The notes under the pieces are model-generated. The model did not search any database and was not told the origin of the DNA. It saw only the letters and a program-made list of their open reading frames with translations. Source: JBEBVQ01 sp037190845 (GTDB lineage: Bacteria > Bacteroidota > Bacteroidia > Chitinophagales > Chitinophagaceae). Taken from it: a stretch of DNA of 64,000 nt. Position 1 is the stretch's first letter. Each line of letters opens with the position of its first letter. Below, piece after piece: positions 1-7,937 of the stretch. A program made the translations under genes and the position numbers. The DNA lies in NCBI GenBank assembly GCA_037190845.1, contig JBBCJI010000003.1, forward strand, positions 62,001 through 126,000, read 5' to 3'.

Positions 1-319
1 GCAGCATTACGTGACTGCTATTGAATTCGCTGAAATTACCAGTCCTTTTAAAGGAATCCGGGAAGAAACAAATATCAAGTGCATTGGTAAGCTGCTCCAG
101 ATCATTATGGAAGTATGCTGCTTCTTCTTTGTCTGTTAAAATAAAAACATGATTATAGTCCGACAATTGCCATACAGCAGCAGCCACAAAATTTACAGAG
201 GCGCCCCTGAGATTATCAAGGTTAACACGGATCTTCTGACCGGGCAATAAGAATGCGGCCGCCAGTTGTTTCAGGCGGATATCATTCTGATACATTCCCA
301 GCAATACCTGCAGGTTCAT
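1..319 (-). CDS. mfd: Transcription-repair coupling factor Mfd, N-terminal fragment (cut by window edge)
   Basis: About 106 N-terminal codons are present, starting with ATG at 319 and running off the left edge. Mfd is the ATP-dependent translocase that removes stalled RNA polymerase and recruits UvrA to template-strand lesions. The visible part contains the RGASVNFVAAAVW and FILTDKEEAAYFHNDLEQL stretches, which match my recollection of the UvrB-like N-terminal domain of Bacteroidota Mfd. No helicase motif is in view, so the call rests on the N-terminus and the correct length cannot be checked. A promoter box TACCTTTG lies 9 nt upstream of the start. The gene is separated from mreD (same strand) by a palindromic repeat. 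Confidence 0.75.
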   Translation of the reverse strand, partial: MNLQVLLGMYQNDIRLKQLAAAFLLPGQKIRVNLDNLRGASVNFVAAAVWQLSDYNHVFILTDKEEAAYFHNDLEQLTNALDICFFPDSFKRTGNFSEFNSSHVML

Positions 320-328
320 AAAAGTGTG

Positions 329-336
329 CAAAGGTA
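329..336 (-). promoter_or_regulatory. Bacteroidota -7 box TACCTTTG for mfd
   Basis: TACCTTTG on the minus strand fits the TAnnTTTG consensus, followed by GCAC and then ATG after 9 nt. This implies a very short mfd leader. Confidence 0.6.
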
Positions 337-349
337 CGAATATTCGTGT

Positions 350-402
350 GTAGGGGCAACCCTTGCGGTTACCCCATGGGCAGAGGTGAATCCTGCCCCT
401 AC
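350..402. repeat. GTAGGGGCA palindromic intergenic repeat
   Basis: GTAGGGGCA (350-358) pairs with TGCCCCTAC (394-402), with a smaller AACC/GGTT stem between. Read on the minus strand, the right arm contributes the TAG stop codon of mreD (399-401). It resembles the dispersed repeats, usually containing GTAGGGGC, seen in many Bacteroidota genomes. Confidence 0.75.
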
Positions 403-941
403 GGCCGGGCGGATTGTTTTGTAAACAACAGCAGGTATGTGATCACAAACAACATAGTTGTAACGGTAGATGCCAGTATCTTCAGCAGCAGATAACCAAT
501 ATTGGTCAGGCTCCATAACTCAATGGTAAAGTATACCGTATGGTGCAGCAGGATGAGAAAAAAGCTGTACGTCAGAAAAGGGAACCACCCCATGTTCTTC
601 ACGCCGGGCGACTGGCCGGCATATTCTTCCTGATTTTTCTGCAGCAACGCATTCAATACATTTGTACGTAAGTAGGCGATCAGCACAGTTGCCATGGCGT
701 GCATCCCGACTGTATTCATAAAGGAGTCTACAGTGATACCGGCGATAAAGCCCAGGATCAGCAACAGCCATACCGGTGTACAGAAAGGCAGCAGCAGAAT
801 GAACAACGGGTAGATCATCGGTATGAACAACGGAAAGCCGAGCGGCTGCGACCACCAGCGCAGCGGGATCTTGTTCAGGATCAGCACCTGGATCGCGATG
901 ATAAGACAGAAACGCAGGAAGTTTTTTAAATAATCGCTCAT
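399..941 (-). CDS. mreD: Rod shape-determining protein MreD
   Basis: A 180-residue, almost wholly hydrophobic protein with about five membrane segments, the usual size and layout for MreD. MreD is the inner-membrane partner of MreC in the elongasome that guides lateral peptidoglycan synthesis. The assignment leans on position: it follows mreC with a 4-base overlap in the mreB-mreC-mreD order, and the sequence itself is poorly conserved as in all MreD proteins. The stop codon is the TAG inside the GTAGGGGCA repeat, so the last residues (QSARP) may be set by the repeat rather than by selection on the protein. Confidence 0.88.
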   Translation of the reverse strand: MSDYLKNFLRFCLIIAIQVLILNKIPLRWWSQPLGFPLFIPMIYPLFILLLPFCTPVWLLLILGFIAGITVDSFMNTVGMHAMATVLIAYLRTNVLNALLQKNQEEYAGQSPGVKNMGWFPFLTYSFFLILLHHTVYFTIELWSLTNIGYLLLKILASTVTTMLFVITYLLLFTKQSARP

Positions 942-1804
942 TTCTTCTTTTTTACGGAGTCCTCAAGTGCCCGACGTTCCGGGATCAGATCATCCTGAAT
1001 GATATAGACATACTGGAGATTCCTGAAGTTGGTAGCAGGACTCAGGCGCAGATATTGCGTATTGTCTTTCTGACGAATCTCTATTCGCTCTACAATACCT
1101 ATCAGCAGATCGCGCGGGAAGATCGTGGAGTAGCTGGTTGTAAAAACAGAATCACCAATACTGACACGGATCTCCTGGGGTATGTCGCTCATAAACAATT
1201 CATCGGGGCGGGCGCCTTTCTCCCAGAACGCAAAGCTGAATGTACCATCCCTCAGGCGTGCACTTATGGGCTGTTTGGTATTCAGCACAGACAAAACCGT
1301 TGCAAAACGGGGGCTTACATTGGTCACTCTGCCTACAACCCCGGAGCCGGATACAACAGCCATGTTTTTGCGGATTCCATGGTCGCTACCGCGGTTGATC
1401 GTGATGTAGTTGTCGGCAGCGCTTACTGAATTACTGATCACGCGGGCTTTGTGATAAGTATATTGCGCATAGCGGACTACTGACGAGCTGTCGGCTCCAT
1501 CCATATATGCCCTTGTGACATTTTCCACCTGAACGGTATCAATGCTACTAAAGCGTGCAAGCAATTCACGGAGCTGTACGTTTTCGGAAAGCAAGCTGTC
1601 ATTCATCCGTCGCAAGCCAAAGTAATCTACGACAGCGCTTTGCCTGTCGTACATATAACCGGTGACCATATTCGCCGAGCTAAGCACGTCATTTCCCTGC
1701 ATCAGGTTTTGGGTACGGGCGATCAGAACAATGCAGATTATCTGCAACCCCAGGAAAAGAATGAGGTCGAAGAAACGGCGTATGAACAGTATGAAATTAT
1801 GCAC
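938..1804 (-). CDS. mreC: Rod shape-determining protein MreC
   Basis: A 288-residue protein with one N-terminal membrane segment (about residues 10-30), a coiled stretch (about 60-85), and a periplasmic beta-domain carrying GSDHGIRKNMAVVSGSGVVGRV, typical of MreC. MreC links cytoplasmic MreB filaments to penicillin-binding proteins. The start is GTG at 1804, giving MHNFILFIRRFF, which matches the usual Bacteroidota MreC N-terminus; no better ATG exists upstream. It overlaps mreD by four bases, and a 107-bp gap with a 13-bp inverted repeat separates it from mreB. Confidence 0.93.
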   Translation of the reverse strand: MHNFILFIRRFFDLILFLGLQIICIVLIARTQNLMQGNDVLSSANMVTGYMYDRQSAVVDYFGLRRMNDSLLSENVQLRELLARFSSIDTVQVENVTRAYMDGADSSSVVRYAQYTYHKARVISNSVSAADNYITINRGSDHGIRKNMAVVSGSGVVGRVTNVSPRFATVLSVLNTKQPISARLRDGTFSFAFWEKGARPDELFMSDIPQEIRVSIGDSVFTTSYSTIFPRDLLIGIVERIEIRQKDNTQYLRLSPATNFRNLQYVYIIQDDLIPERRALEDSVKKKK

Positions 1805-1819
1805 CGGCGCTTTTTGCGA

Positions 1820-1886
1820 TTATTCGTTGAATTATTGGGCCGTTGAATCGTTGCGTAGTCAAATCGCTATATCATTCAACGAATAA
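1820..1886. repeat. 13-bp inverted repeat between mreB and mreC
   Basis: TTATTCGTTGAAT (1820-1832) and its exact complement ATTCAACGAATAA (1874-1886) bracket 41 bases. The position inside the mre operon suggests an RNA stem that could tune mreB versus mreCD expression. It has no T-run on the minus strand, so it is not a clear terminator. Confidence 0.6.
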
Positions 1887-1911
1887 ACGGCTTAACGATT
1901 AACCATAATCA

Positions 1912-2934
1912 TTACTTCATCAAAAATGGCATTTTGGCTATATTCTTCAGCGCCATACCGGTACCACGCACTACAGCGCGCAGCGGATCTTCCGCAACAT
2001 GCACCGGCAGTTTGATCTTATAGGAAATACGACGATCAAGACCACGCAGCAACGCGCCACCGCCAGTCAGGTATAGTCCGCGCCGGTAGATATCAGCCGC
2101 CAGCTCAGGGGGAGTGCTTTCGAGCGCTTTCAGAATAGCTTCTTCTATTTTAAAAATAGATTTATCAAGCGCTTCAGCCACTTCCTGATAAGATACCATG
2201 ATCTGCTTCGGAATGCCTGTTACAAGATCGCGCCCGTTCACAGCGATATCATCGGGCGGTGTATCCAGGTCTTTCAATGCAGAACCAACATGTATTTTTA
2301 TCTGCTCAGCGGTACGTTCGCCAATCATCAGCGAATGGTAACGGCGCATTGCTTCCATGATATCGGCGGTAAATTCGTCTCCGGCAATACGGATAGACTG
2401 GTCGCATACGATACCGCCAAGCGAGATAACGGATATACCGGTAGTACCGCCGCCGATGTCAATGATCATATTACCTGTAGGCTCTTCCACATCTATACCG
2501 ATACCCAATGCCGCGGCCATCGGCTCATGGATCATATAAACCTCCTTGGCCCCTGCCTGCTCGGCAGAGTCGCGCACTGCCCTTTTTTCCACTTCAGTAA
2601 TGCTGGAGGGAATGCAGATCACCATGCGCCAGCTCGGCGGGAAAAGTGGCTTCTTAGGATATACCAGCTTGATCATTTCACGAAGCATACCTTCTGCAGC
2701 GTCAAAATCAGCGATCACGCCGTCTTTCAGCGGACGAATCGTTTTAAGATGCTCATGTGTCTTTTCATGCATCATCATAGCCTTTTTACCTACGGCTACA
2801 ATTTTCCCGGTATTGCGGTCGCGGGCTACAATAGACGGTTCATCTACCACGACCTGTTCGTTATGTATGATCAGCGTATTAGCTGTCCCTAAATCAATAG
2901 CTATTTCCTGCGTTAAAAAATTAAACAATCCCAT
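1912..2934 (-). CDS. mreB: Rod shape-determining actin homologue MreB
   Basis: 340 residues from ATG at 2934 (MGLFNFLTQEIAIDLGTANT). The open frame continues upstream without stops, but homologues start at this Met. MreB forms membrane-bound filaments that position the cell-wall elongation machinery. Visible nucleotide-binding motifs are DLGTANTLI near the N-terminus (phosphate 1), DIGGGTTGISV (phosphate 2) and LTGGGALLRGLD near the C-terminus (adenosine). It is the first gene of mreB-mreC-mreD. A 700-bp non-coding region with a repeat separates it from divergent clpX. Confidence 0.97.
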   Translation of the reverse strand: MGLFNFLTQEIAIDLGTANTLIIHNEQVVVDEPSIVARDRNTGKIVAVGKKAMMMHEKTHEHLKTIRPLKDGVIADFDAAEGMLREMIKLVYPKKPLFPPSWRMVICIPSSITEVEKRAVRDSAEQAGAKEVYMIHEPMAAALGIGIDVEEPTGNMIIDIGGGTTGISVISLGGIVCDQSIRIAGDEFTADIMEAMRRYHSLMIGERTAEQIKIHVGSALKDLDTPPDDIAVNGRDLVTGIPKQIMVSYQEVAEALDKSIFKIEEAILKALESTPPELAADIYRRGLYLTGGGALLRGLDRRISYKIKLPVHVAEDPLRAVVRGTGMALKNIAKMPFLMK

Positions 2935-3186
2935 AAAATACGGCGCGGCTGGAGATTTTAAATAAATAAACGCAAAGTTGCAAAAAAATAACCGCAAAAT
3001 GTGGGTAAATACAATCTTTGTACGGGAAAAATGTGATTGTTTTAATGCGCCAATCAGCTGATGCGCTGATTAACTAATGATTGACTGCGACAGACATTAG
3101 CTAATCATTATTGTCCGGGGAATTGTCAATACCTGTCTTTGGAGATGTAAATCAGATAATTTATGCCGCAGTTTGTTAAGAAACGT

Positions 3187-3268
3187 ATGTCATCCTGACG
3201 AAGGAAGGATCCCACAAAACACTAATAATCACTCATTCCGTGAGATCCTTCCTTCGTCAGGATGACAT
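3187..3268. repeat. REP-like GTCATCCTGACGAAGGAAGGATC inverted pair
   Basis: A 25-nt arm at 3187-3211 beginning ATGTCATCCTGACG is perfectly complementary to 3244-3268, with a 32-nt AT-rich spacer. It belongs to the GTCATCCT...AAGGATC family dispersed in many bacterial genomes. The perfect pairing suggests a recent or maintained two-arm element. Confidence 0.85.
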
Positions 3269-3604
3269 CGGAATACCCGGCATATTATCATTGCAGCTGT
3301 TTTACCTGCATCACTCCATAAAAGCAAGCCCCTGTTTGATCTGTTTCAGGGAAACACAGTACCAGTACGCTTTTCTATTCACTACAATATTTTTTTCGGA
3401 TAATGGCGATCGGCTCATCAGCTAATGAATCCGACTGTTAAAATCATTACCCAGTGTAAAGAGGATTAAAAATAAGATAAATTATAATTCATTTACTCCT
3501 TTTAAATAAAAGAATAGTAAAAATATATAATAAATATCTTCATTTTTATTGAAAAAAAATCAATTCTGTCGTATCAAAAACAATCCGTTACCCTCAACTA
3601 TTCG

Positions 3605-3612
3605 TATTTTTG
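3605..3612 (+). promoter_or_regulatory. -7 box TATTTTTG for clpX
   Basis: TATTTTTGCAC fits TAnnTTTG, ends 29 nt before the chosen clpX ATG, and argues against the upstream in-frame start at 3549. Confidence 0.65.
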
Positions 3613-3641
3613 CACCGGTATTATATATTCTAAACCTTTTT

Positions 3642-4886
3642 ATGGCAAAGCAAAACGAAAGGAAATGTTCATTCTGTGACCGGATGGAAAGTGAGGTGAA
3701 CATTCTCTTTACCGGAATGAAAGGAAATATCTGTGACCAATGTATCGAGAATGCCCATTACCTGCTTCAGGAGACTACCGGGGATAAGAAAGAGGTTAAG
3801 AGTGACAAATACGATATAAGCAAACATAAAATGCACAAACCCAGGGAAATTAAAGCTTTCCTGGATCAGTATGTGATCGGCCAGGACGATGCGAAAAAAG
3901 TTTTGTCGGTGGCGATCTATAATCATTACAAGCGGTTGACGTTCCCGGCACAGGATGATGTGGAAATCGAGAAGTCGAATATCATCATGGTTGGCGAAAC
4001 CGGCACCGGGAAAACCCTCCTGGCCAAAACCATTGCCCGTTTGCTTCAAGTACCCTTTGCCATTGTAGATGCCACGGTGTTCACTGAGGCCGGGTATGTA
4101 GGTGAAGATGTGGAAAGCATTCTCTCCCGCCTGCTGCAGTCCAGCAATTATGATGTGGCCGCCGCCGAACGTGGTATCGTCTATATCGACGAAATAGACA
4201 AAGTGGGGCGTAAAGGAGATAATCCTTCCATCACCCGCGATGTAAGCGGAGAGGGTGTACAGCAGGCCATGCTCAAGCTGCTCGAAGGCGCCGAAGTACT
4301 TGTGCCGCCGCAGGGTGGCCGCAAGCATCCGGAACAAAAAATGGTAAAGATCAATACACAGAATATCCTGTTTATCTGTGGCGGGGCGTTTGAAGGTATT
4401 GACAAAATGATTGCCCGCCGCGTGCAGACTTCCGCTATCGGCTACAATGCCATTAAGGCTACCAAAGAACTCGACCGCGCCAATCTGTTACAATATGTCA
4501 ATGCGCAGGACCTGCGTACTTTTGGCCTGATACCCGAACTGCTCGGACGTCTGCCGCTGGTAACCTATCTCAACCCGCTGGACCCGGCAGCGCTCAAGCG
4601 CATCCTGACCGAACCTAAAAACGCTTTGATCAAACAATATGCCAAGCTGTTCGAATATGAAGGCATCACGCTCGAGGTGGATGACGAAGCGCTGGATTAC
4701 ATGGTAGAGAAAGCCGTACAATTCAAGCTGGGTGGCCGTGGACTGCGGGCCATCTGTGAAATGATCCTTACAGATGCCATGTTCGACCTGCCTTCGGAAA
4801 AGCAGAGTGACATATTCCACCTCACACTGGATTACGCACGGCAAATGCTGGAACATTCAAAGCTGGATTATATGAAGGCGGCGTGA
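3642..4886 (+). CDS. clpX: ATP-dependent Clp protease ATP-binding subunit ClpX
   Basis: 414 residues from ATG at 3642 (MAKQNERKCSFC). Earlier in-frame codons lie upstream of the promoter box and are not used. ClpX is the AAA+ unfoldase that feeds tagged substrates to ClpP. The N-terminal zinc-binding domain has Cys9, Cys12, Cys31 and Cys34. The AAA core shows Walker A GETGTGKT, Walker B IVYIDEIDK, and the GYVGEDVE and GGRGLRAI (sensor 2) motifs. Length is normal. It appears to be transcribed alone; clpP is not adjacent. Confidence 0.98.
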   Translation: MAKQNERKCSFCDRMESEVNILFTGMKGNICDQCIENAHYLLQETTGDKKEVKSDKYDISKHKMHKPREIKAFLDQYVIGQDDAKKVLSVAIYNHYKRLTFPAQDDVEIEKSNIIMVGETGTGKTLLAKTIARLLQVPFAIVDATVFTEAGYVGEDVESILSRLLQSSNYDVAAAERGIVYIDEIDKVGRKGDNPSITRDVSGEGVQQAMLKLLEGAEVLVPPQGGRKHPEQKMVKINTQNILFICGGAFEGIDKMIARRVQTSAIGYNAIKATKELDRANLLQYVNAQDLRTFGLIPELLGRLPLVTYLNPLDPAALKRILTEPKNALIKQYAKLFEYEGITLEVDDEALDYMVEKAVQFKLGGRGLRAICEMILTDAMFDLPSEKQSDIFHLTLDYARQMLEHSKLDYMKAA

Positions 4887-4935
4887 GTTAATTTAATGAA
4901 CCCATAGCTTTTAAATTATTGCTCAATTTCAACGT

Positions 4936-5100
4936 ATGCAAGACCTCATACAGCAACTTGTAGATAAAGCCGGCCTTACGGAAGAACAAGCCGGAAAATC
5001 CATCGAAGTCGTCAAGGATTACATCCTGTCGAAAATACCACCGATGATGCAGCCGATGGTGGACAACTTCCTGGGCGTTACCCCCGAGGAAGATCAATAA
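4936..5100 (+). CDS. Small conserved-looking protein of unknown function (54 aa)
   Basis: A 54-codon frame starting MQDLIQQLVDKAG and ending GVTPEEDQ. It is largely amphipathic helix: a QQLVDKAGLTEEQAGKSIEVV stretch, then a Pro-Met-rich segment IPPMMQPMVDNFLG. The pattern recalls small Bacteroidota proteins with a GLTEEQA...KSKLPPMM layout that I have seen annotated as hypothetical; I know no function. It lies 49 bp after clpX on the same strand and ends 4 bp before the convergent downstream gene. The tight packing and good codon pattern support a real gene. Confidence 0.65.
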   Translation: MQDLIQQLVDKAGLTEEQAGKSIEVVKDYILSKIPPMMQPMVDNFLGVTPEEDQ

Positions 5101-5104
5101 GCGT

Positions 5105-5521
5105 CTATGCCGGATACCGGAGTATAAAATGTTGCTTTTCACGAAACTCATCCCGGTAGAACAATAGCCCGTAACGGTAGAGATCAATGCTCAATCGGAC
5201 TTCAGGGGAACTATACAGGGACTGCCAGGTTTTTGTATGAGCAGTGGTTGTATGCACATCTGTGAAGATGATCACGCTGAGTTCTGTACGCCCGGCAGTT
5301 GTATGCAGGTATACCTGTTCCCATCCGGTTGTATCCGCATCATCTATCCATCTTACATGCTCTGCTCCGAAGTACTGTTCCAATCGCTTCCGGAAAGTAT
5401 CATTATGGCAACCACGCAGCACCTGCTCTATAAAATCAAAAACAAAAGGAGAATGCACACCATGCCGTGTACGGGCTTTCCAAAGGTAAGCCAGATATGC
5501 GGAAAATGAATATAGAGTCAC
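5105..5521 (-). CDS. Shortened HGxHSPFV-type methyltransferase-like protein lacking the SAM-binding core
   Basis: 138 residues, GTG start at 5521 overlapping the folA stop (GTGA). Residues 20-30 are HGVHSPFVFDF, the N-terminal signature of a Bacteroidota family of class I SAM-dependent methyltransferases of roughly 230-250 residues. The C-terminal part (about 84-138, VIIFTDVH ... SIDLYRYGLLFYR ... FILRYP) resembles the end of the same family. The central glycine-rich SAM-binding strand region is missing, so head and tail are joined. No frameshift is visible, so this looks like an in-frame internal deletion rather than a broken gene. It probably has no methyltransferase activity. It is last in thyA-folA-this gene. 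Confidence 0.6.
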   Translation of the reverse strand: MTLYSFSAYLAYLWKARTRHGVHSPFVFDFIEQVLRGCHNDTFRKRLEQYFGAEHVRWIDDADTTGWEQVYLHTTAGRTELSVIIFTDVHTTTAHTKTWQSLYSSPEVRLSIDLYRYGLLFYRDEFREKQHFILRYPA

Positions 5522-6021
5522 TGGTTGATTCGTTCGTACTGTTGAAACGTATAATTGTACGCATGGCGTTCATCGGCGGTATGGCATTCTTCCCAGATCA
5601 ACTTCCATTGGGTCGTGTCTATTTCCGGAAAAAACGCGTCCGCATTCTCCACAATCATGTCCACTTTTGTTACGTATAGCCGATCAAACAATGGCATCGC
5701 CTCGGCAAATACCTTACCACCACCAATCACAAATACTTCCTCCCCACCTTCTTTTTTCAAGCGCTTCATACCTTCTTCAAGCGTATGGCATAAAACAACT
5801 CCTTCGGGTAGCTGCAGATCCGTCTGTGTAGACAATACAATGTTCAATCTGCCCGGAAGCGGTTTCCCCAATGATTCGAAGGTTTTCCGGCCCATCAACA
5901 CCGGCTTTCCCATCGTAGTACGCTTAAAAAATTTCAGATCTTCCGGCAAATACCAGGGGAGATCATTTTCTCTTCCGATGGCATGATTGGCAGAAACGGC
6001 TACTATGGCGGAAACAGGCAT
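5518..6021 (-). CDS. folA: Dihydrofolate reductase
   Basis: 167 residues. It reduces dihydrofolate to tetrahydrofolate with NADPH. Visible family features are AIVAVSANHAIGRENDLPWYLPEDL (substrate and Met20-loop region), MGRKTFESLG (NADPH binding), VFVIGGGKVFAEAM (the GG pair) and a C-terminal Y-T-F-type ending. Length is typical. It lies 89 bp downstream of thyA, the enzyme that generates its substrate, and overlaps the next gene by four bases, so the three genes probably form one transcript. Confidence 0.97.
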   Translation of the reverse strand: MPVSAIVAVSANHAIGRENDLPWYLPEDLKFFKRTTMGKPVLMGRKTFESLGKPLPGRLNIVLSTQTDLQLPEGVVLCHTLEEGMKRLKKEGGEEVFVIGGGKVFAEAMPLFDRLYVTKVDMIVENADAFFPEIDTTQWKLIWEECHTADERHAYNYTFQQYERINQ

Positions 6022-6110
6022 GCTTTCGATTTTTTAATTAGTCAAGTTGGGAAGATCACTGTTATTATACAGCAAACATTGTGTTCCTTATCAGATTTCC
6101 CAACAGTCAA

Positions 6111-6938
6111 TCAAACAGCCACAGGGGCTTTTATGTGCGGATGATGGTTGTAATCTTCCAGCACAAAATCTTCATAACGAAAGGAAAACAGATCCGTCAC
6201 ATCCGGATTGAGCTTCATAACAGGTAATGAGTATGGTGTGCGGGTCAATTGCAACTTTGCCTGCTCCACATGATTGCTGTATAAATGAACATCTCCGAAT
6301 GTATGGATAAACTCGCCTGCCTGCATACGACACACCTGTGCCACCATCAGGGTCAGCAGCGCGTATGAAGCAGTATTAAAAGGCACACCGAGAAACACAT
6401 CCGCACTACGCTGATAAAGCTGACAGCTAAGCGTACCCCGTATGCCTTGTTCCTCTTGGGCAGGCGTAGGCGGCACGGTATAAAACTGGAACAATGCATG
6501 ACAAGGACTTAATGCCATTTGCGGCAGATCTGCAACATTCCATGCACTCACAATCATACGCCGGCTGTCCGGGTTATGTTCAAGTTGTTGCAACAAGTCC
6601 TTTACCTGATCATATGTTTTACCATCAGCTCCCGTCCAGCTACGCCACTGATGCCCGTATACCGGACCCAGCCCACCGTTTTTGTCTGCCCATTCATCCC
6701 ATATGCTCACACCGTTTTCTTTCAGGTACGCAGTATTGGTTTCACCACGCAGAAACCAGAGCAATTCATGAACAATGGATTTAAGGTGCAGCTTTTTTGT
6801 AGTAACCAAAGGGAAGCCTTCCCTCAGATCGAAACGCATCTGGTAGCCAAAACAACTGAGCGTGCCGGTACCGGTCCGATCGGACTTATGTACGCCCTCA
6901 TCCAGGATATGCTGTAATAAACGAAGGTATTGCTGCAT
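6111..6938 (-). CDS. thyA: Thymidylate synthase (folate-dependent)
   Basis: 275 residues, the normal size. It methylates dUMP to dTMP using 5,10-methylene-THF, producing dihydrofolate for FolA. Motifs are RTGTGTLSCFG near the N-terminus, the catalytic-Cys segment ALSPCHALFQFY, the QRSADVFLGVPFN nucleotide-binding run and YEDFVLEDYNHHPHIKAPVAV at the C-terminus. It starts with ATG at 6938 and diverges from the glycosyltransferase gene at 7046. Confidence 0.98.
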   Translation of the reverse strand: MQQYLRLLQHILDEGVHKSDRTGTGTLSCFGYQMRFDLREGFPLVTTKKLHLKSIVHELLWFLRGETNTAYLKENGVSIWDEWADKNGGLGPVYGHQWRSWTGADGKTYDQVKDLLQQLEHNPDSRRMIVSAWNVADLPQMALSPCHALFQFYTVPPTPAQEEQGIRGTLSCQLYQRSADVFLGVPFNTASYALLTLMVAQVCRMQAGEFIHTFGDVHLYSNHVEQAKLQLTRTPYSLPVMKLNPDVTDLFSFRYEDFVLEDYNHHPHIKAPVAV

Positions 6939-7013
6939 CGTGTAAAATTCGCTTAATTTAACGAAAGAACAATTATATTGTTATAATCTTATAGGAAAGC
7001 GGCAATTATCTAT

Positions 7014-7021
7014 TATTTTTG
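7014..7021 (+). promoter_or_regulatory. -7 box TATTTTTG for the GT2 gene
   Basis: TATTTTTG ends 24 nt before ATG 7046. It overlaps the in-frame TTG at 7019, which excludes that TTG as the start. Confidence 0.6.
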
Positions 7022-7045
7022 GGATTGCATACATTTCGTGTTTCC

Positions 7046-7765
7046 ATGAGCCAAACACTTTCTATCGTTATTCCTGCATACAATGAAGGCCGTACGATCC
7101 ACCACATTCTGAACAAAATAAAGGAAGTTGCACTGATCCAGAGGATTGGAAAAGAAGTGATCATCGTGAATGACTGCTCCCGGGACAATACGGAAGAAGC
7201 AATACACAACTACCAGGCTGCCAATCCCGACCTGCCGATCTCTTATTACCGGCATGAAGTAAACCAGGGTAAGGGAGCAGCCCTGCATACCGGCATTCAA
7301 AAAGCAAAAGGCGATTTTGTGATCATACAGGATGCCGATCTCGAATACGATCCGAAGGAATTTAATATCCTGCTGAAACCTATCCTGGACGGGTTTGCGG
7401 ATGTTGTATACGGGTCCCGCTTTATGGGCGGCAACCCGCATCGGATATTGTTTTTCTGGCATTCCATCGGCAACCGATGGCTGACTACCTTGTCGAATAT
7501 GCTTACCAATCTCAACCTGACGGACATGGAGACCTGCTACAAACTGTTCCGCAGAGAAACCATCCAGGCAATCAAGCTGAAAGAAAAACGATTCGGGTTT
7601 GAGCCGGAAGTAACGGCCAAGATATCAAGGGTACCTAAGATACGGATTTATGAAGTGGGGATTTCTTATTACGGCCGTACCTATGAAGAGGGTAAGAAGA
7701 TCGGCTGGAAGGATGGCTTCCGCGCGATCTGGTGTATCCTCAAGTATAACCTGTGGAGTAAATAA
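7046..7765 (+). CDS. Family 2 glycosyltransferase, polyprenyl-phosphate sugar transferase type
   Basis: 239 residues from ATG 7046 (MSQTLSIVIPAYNEG). Features are the GT2 nucleotide-binding start SIVIPAYNEG, EVIIVNDCSRDNT, the QDADLEYDP metal-binding DxD-like site and VYGSRFMGG. This pattern matches dolichol/undecaprenyl-phosphate mannosyl- or glucosyltransferases (DPM1-like) that charge lipid carriers at the membrane. There is no C-terminal membrane domain, so it is the soluble form. Sugar specificity cannot be read. It is monocistronic: repeats follow and smc is convergent. Confidence 0.88.
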   Translation: MSQTLSIVIPAYNEGRTIHHILNKIKEVALIQRIGKEVIIVNDCSRDNTEEAIHNYQAANPDLPISYYRHEVNQGKGAALHTGIQKAKGDFVIIQDADLEYDPKEFNILLKPILDGFADVVYGSRFMGGNPHRILFFWHSIGNRWLTTLSNMLTNLNLTDMETCYKLFRRETIQAIKLKEKRFGFEPEVTAKISRVPKIRIYEVGISYYGRTYEEGKKIGWKDGFRAIWCILKYNLWSK

Positions 7766-7799
7766 ATTGTGGCACGGCAGGTCAAGCCCCGATAGTAGT

Positions 7800-7900
7800 T
7801 GTCATGGCGGCCTCCGAGCCGCTATCGCCTGATCTCTGATATGGCTATTCGTAATAGTTGTGGTAGCCGGAGACGATGGCGGATCAAGTCCGCCATGACA
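7800..7900. repeat. Palindromic repeat between GT2 gene and smc
   Basis: TGTCATGGCGG (7800-7810) is complementary to CCGCCATGACA (7890-7900). Inside the right part, GGCGGATCAAGTCCGCC (7878-7894) forms its own 6-bp hairpin. It sits in the convergent gap and could end transcription from either side, though no T-run follows. Confidence 0.7.
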
Positions 7901-7937
7901 GGCCGATTTCGGCAGCCAGACCCACCCAATTGAACTT

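Larger units (their letters stand above)
2935..3641. other. Long intergenic region between mreB and clpX
   Basis: About 700 bp with no convincing gene. It holds the 25-bp inverted repeat at 3187-3268 and the clpX promoter at 3605-3612; the part from 3460 to 3560 is strongly AT-rich. Short open frames cross the repeat but have no family resemblance. Confidence 0.7.

Noticed and set aside
3240..3425. 61-codon frame downstream of the REP-like arm
   Set aside because: It begins inside the repeat arm and has no protein-like features.
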